Source: Bacteroidales bacterium H10 (GTDB lineage: Bacteria; Bacteroidota; Bacteroidia; Bacteroidales; Muribaculaceae). Taken from it: 13,903 nt of DNA. Positions 13,849 to 13,903 of the stretch are shown piece by piece. The DNA lies in the NCBI GenBank assembly GCA_001701295.1, contig DAAV01000060.1, positions 5,455-19,357 of the forward strand, written 5' to 3'. The notes under the pieces are model-generated. The model was given only the letters and a program-made list of their open reading frames with translations. It did not search any database and was not told the DNA's origin. Both the position numbers and the translations under genes were made by a program. Each line of letters begins with the position of its first letter. Positions within the stretch are counted from its first letter, which is position 1.

Positions 13849-13903
13849 CTATTTCTTTTCTGCTACGCGTAATTTCGCACTTCTTGATCTTGGATTTCTT
13901 TCT
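13849..13903 (-). CDS. rsmH: 16S rRNA (cytosine-N4)-methyltransferase RsmH, last 17 codons (cut by window edge)
   Basis: The open frame entering from the right edge reads ERNPRSRSAKLRVAEKK and ends with TAG at 13849-13851. The NPRSRSAKLRVAE stretch is the conserved C-terminal end of RsmH (MraW), which methylates C1402 of 16S rRNA. Its position immediately before ftsL is the standard dcw arrangement, usually with mraZ further upstream. Only the tail is visible, so integrity of the methyltransferase domain cannot be judged. Confidence 0.88.
   Translation of the reverse strand, partial: ERNPRSRSAKLRVAEKK

Noticed and set aside
1..13903. A hidden novel system, defence island or mobile element
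   Set aside because: Every coding stretch belongs to a known dcw family in the expected order and orientation; no transposase, integrase, direct repeats flanking an insert, or CRISPR repeats were seen.

Overview
The window is a nearly complete division and cell wall (dcw) cluster read entirely from the minus strand. In transcription order (high to low coordinates) it holds the last codons of rsmH, then ftsL-like, a ftsI/penicillin-binding protein with a C-terminal PASTA domain, murE, mraY, murD, ftsW, murG, murC, ftsQ, ftsA, and the first 180 codons of ftsZ, which runs off the left edge. Gene order, the missing murF between murE and mraY, the long periplasmic insertion in MraY, and the general lack of Shine-Dalgarno sequences point to Bacteroidota, most likely order Bacteroidales. 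A gut lineage such as Muribaculaceae is possible, but this is inference from protein flavour and mid-range GC only.

Layout: 13849-13903 rsmH tail; 13421-13816 ftsL; 11238-13358 ftsI; 9718-11181 murE; 8350-9666 mraY; 6988-8340 murD; 5458-6933 ftsW; 4293-5408 murG; 2920-4290 murC; 1895-2794 ftsQ; 573-1892 ftsA; 1-541 ftsZ. Most gaps are 2 to 62 bp. The only larger one is 125 bp between murC and ftsQ, so no stretch over 300 bp lacks a gene. I saw no tRNA, rRNA, CRISPR array, insertion sequence or phage gene.

How the genes work together: MurC, MurD and MurE add the first three amino acids of the stem peptide to UDP-MurNAc. MraY and MurG build lipid I and lipid II. FtsW polymerises lipid II and the FtsI-type transpeptidase crosslinks it at the septum. 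FtsQ and FtsL form the periplasmic regulatory part of the divisome. FtsA anchors the FtsZ ring to the membrane. RsmH methylates 16S rRNA and is the usual head gene of these clusters.

The genes are conventional and I find no undescribed protein system. The observations that stand out are non-coding or superimposed on coding sequence: (i) a Bacteroidota-type promoter match (TTTG-N20-TAATTTTG) in a 15% GC island at the 3' end of murC, with a 7-bp dyad over its upstream box; (ii) a hairpin directly after the murC stop, followed by a 25-codon reading frame that overlaps the GTG start of ftsQ; (iii) a perfect 12-bp GC-rich inverted repeat in the 5' coding part of ftsW. Items (i) and (ii) suggest that ftsQAZ could be expressed as a separately controlled unit within the cluster.
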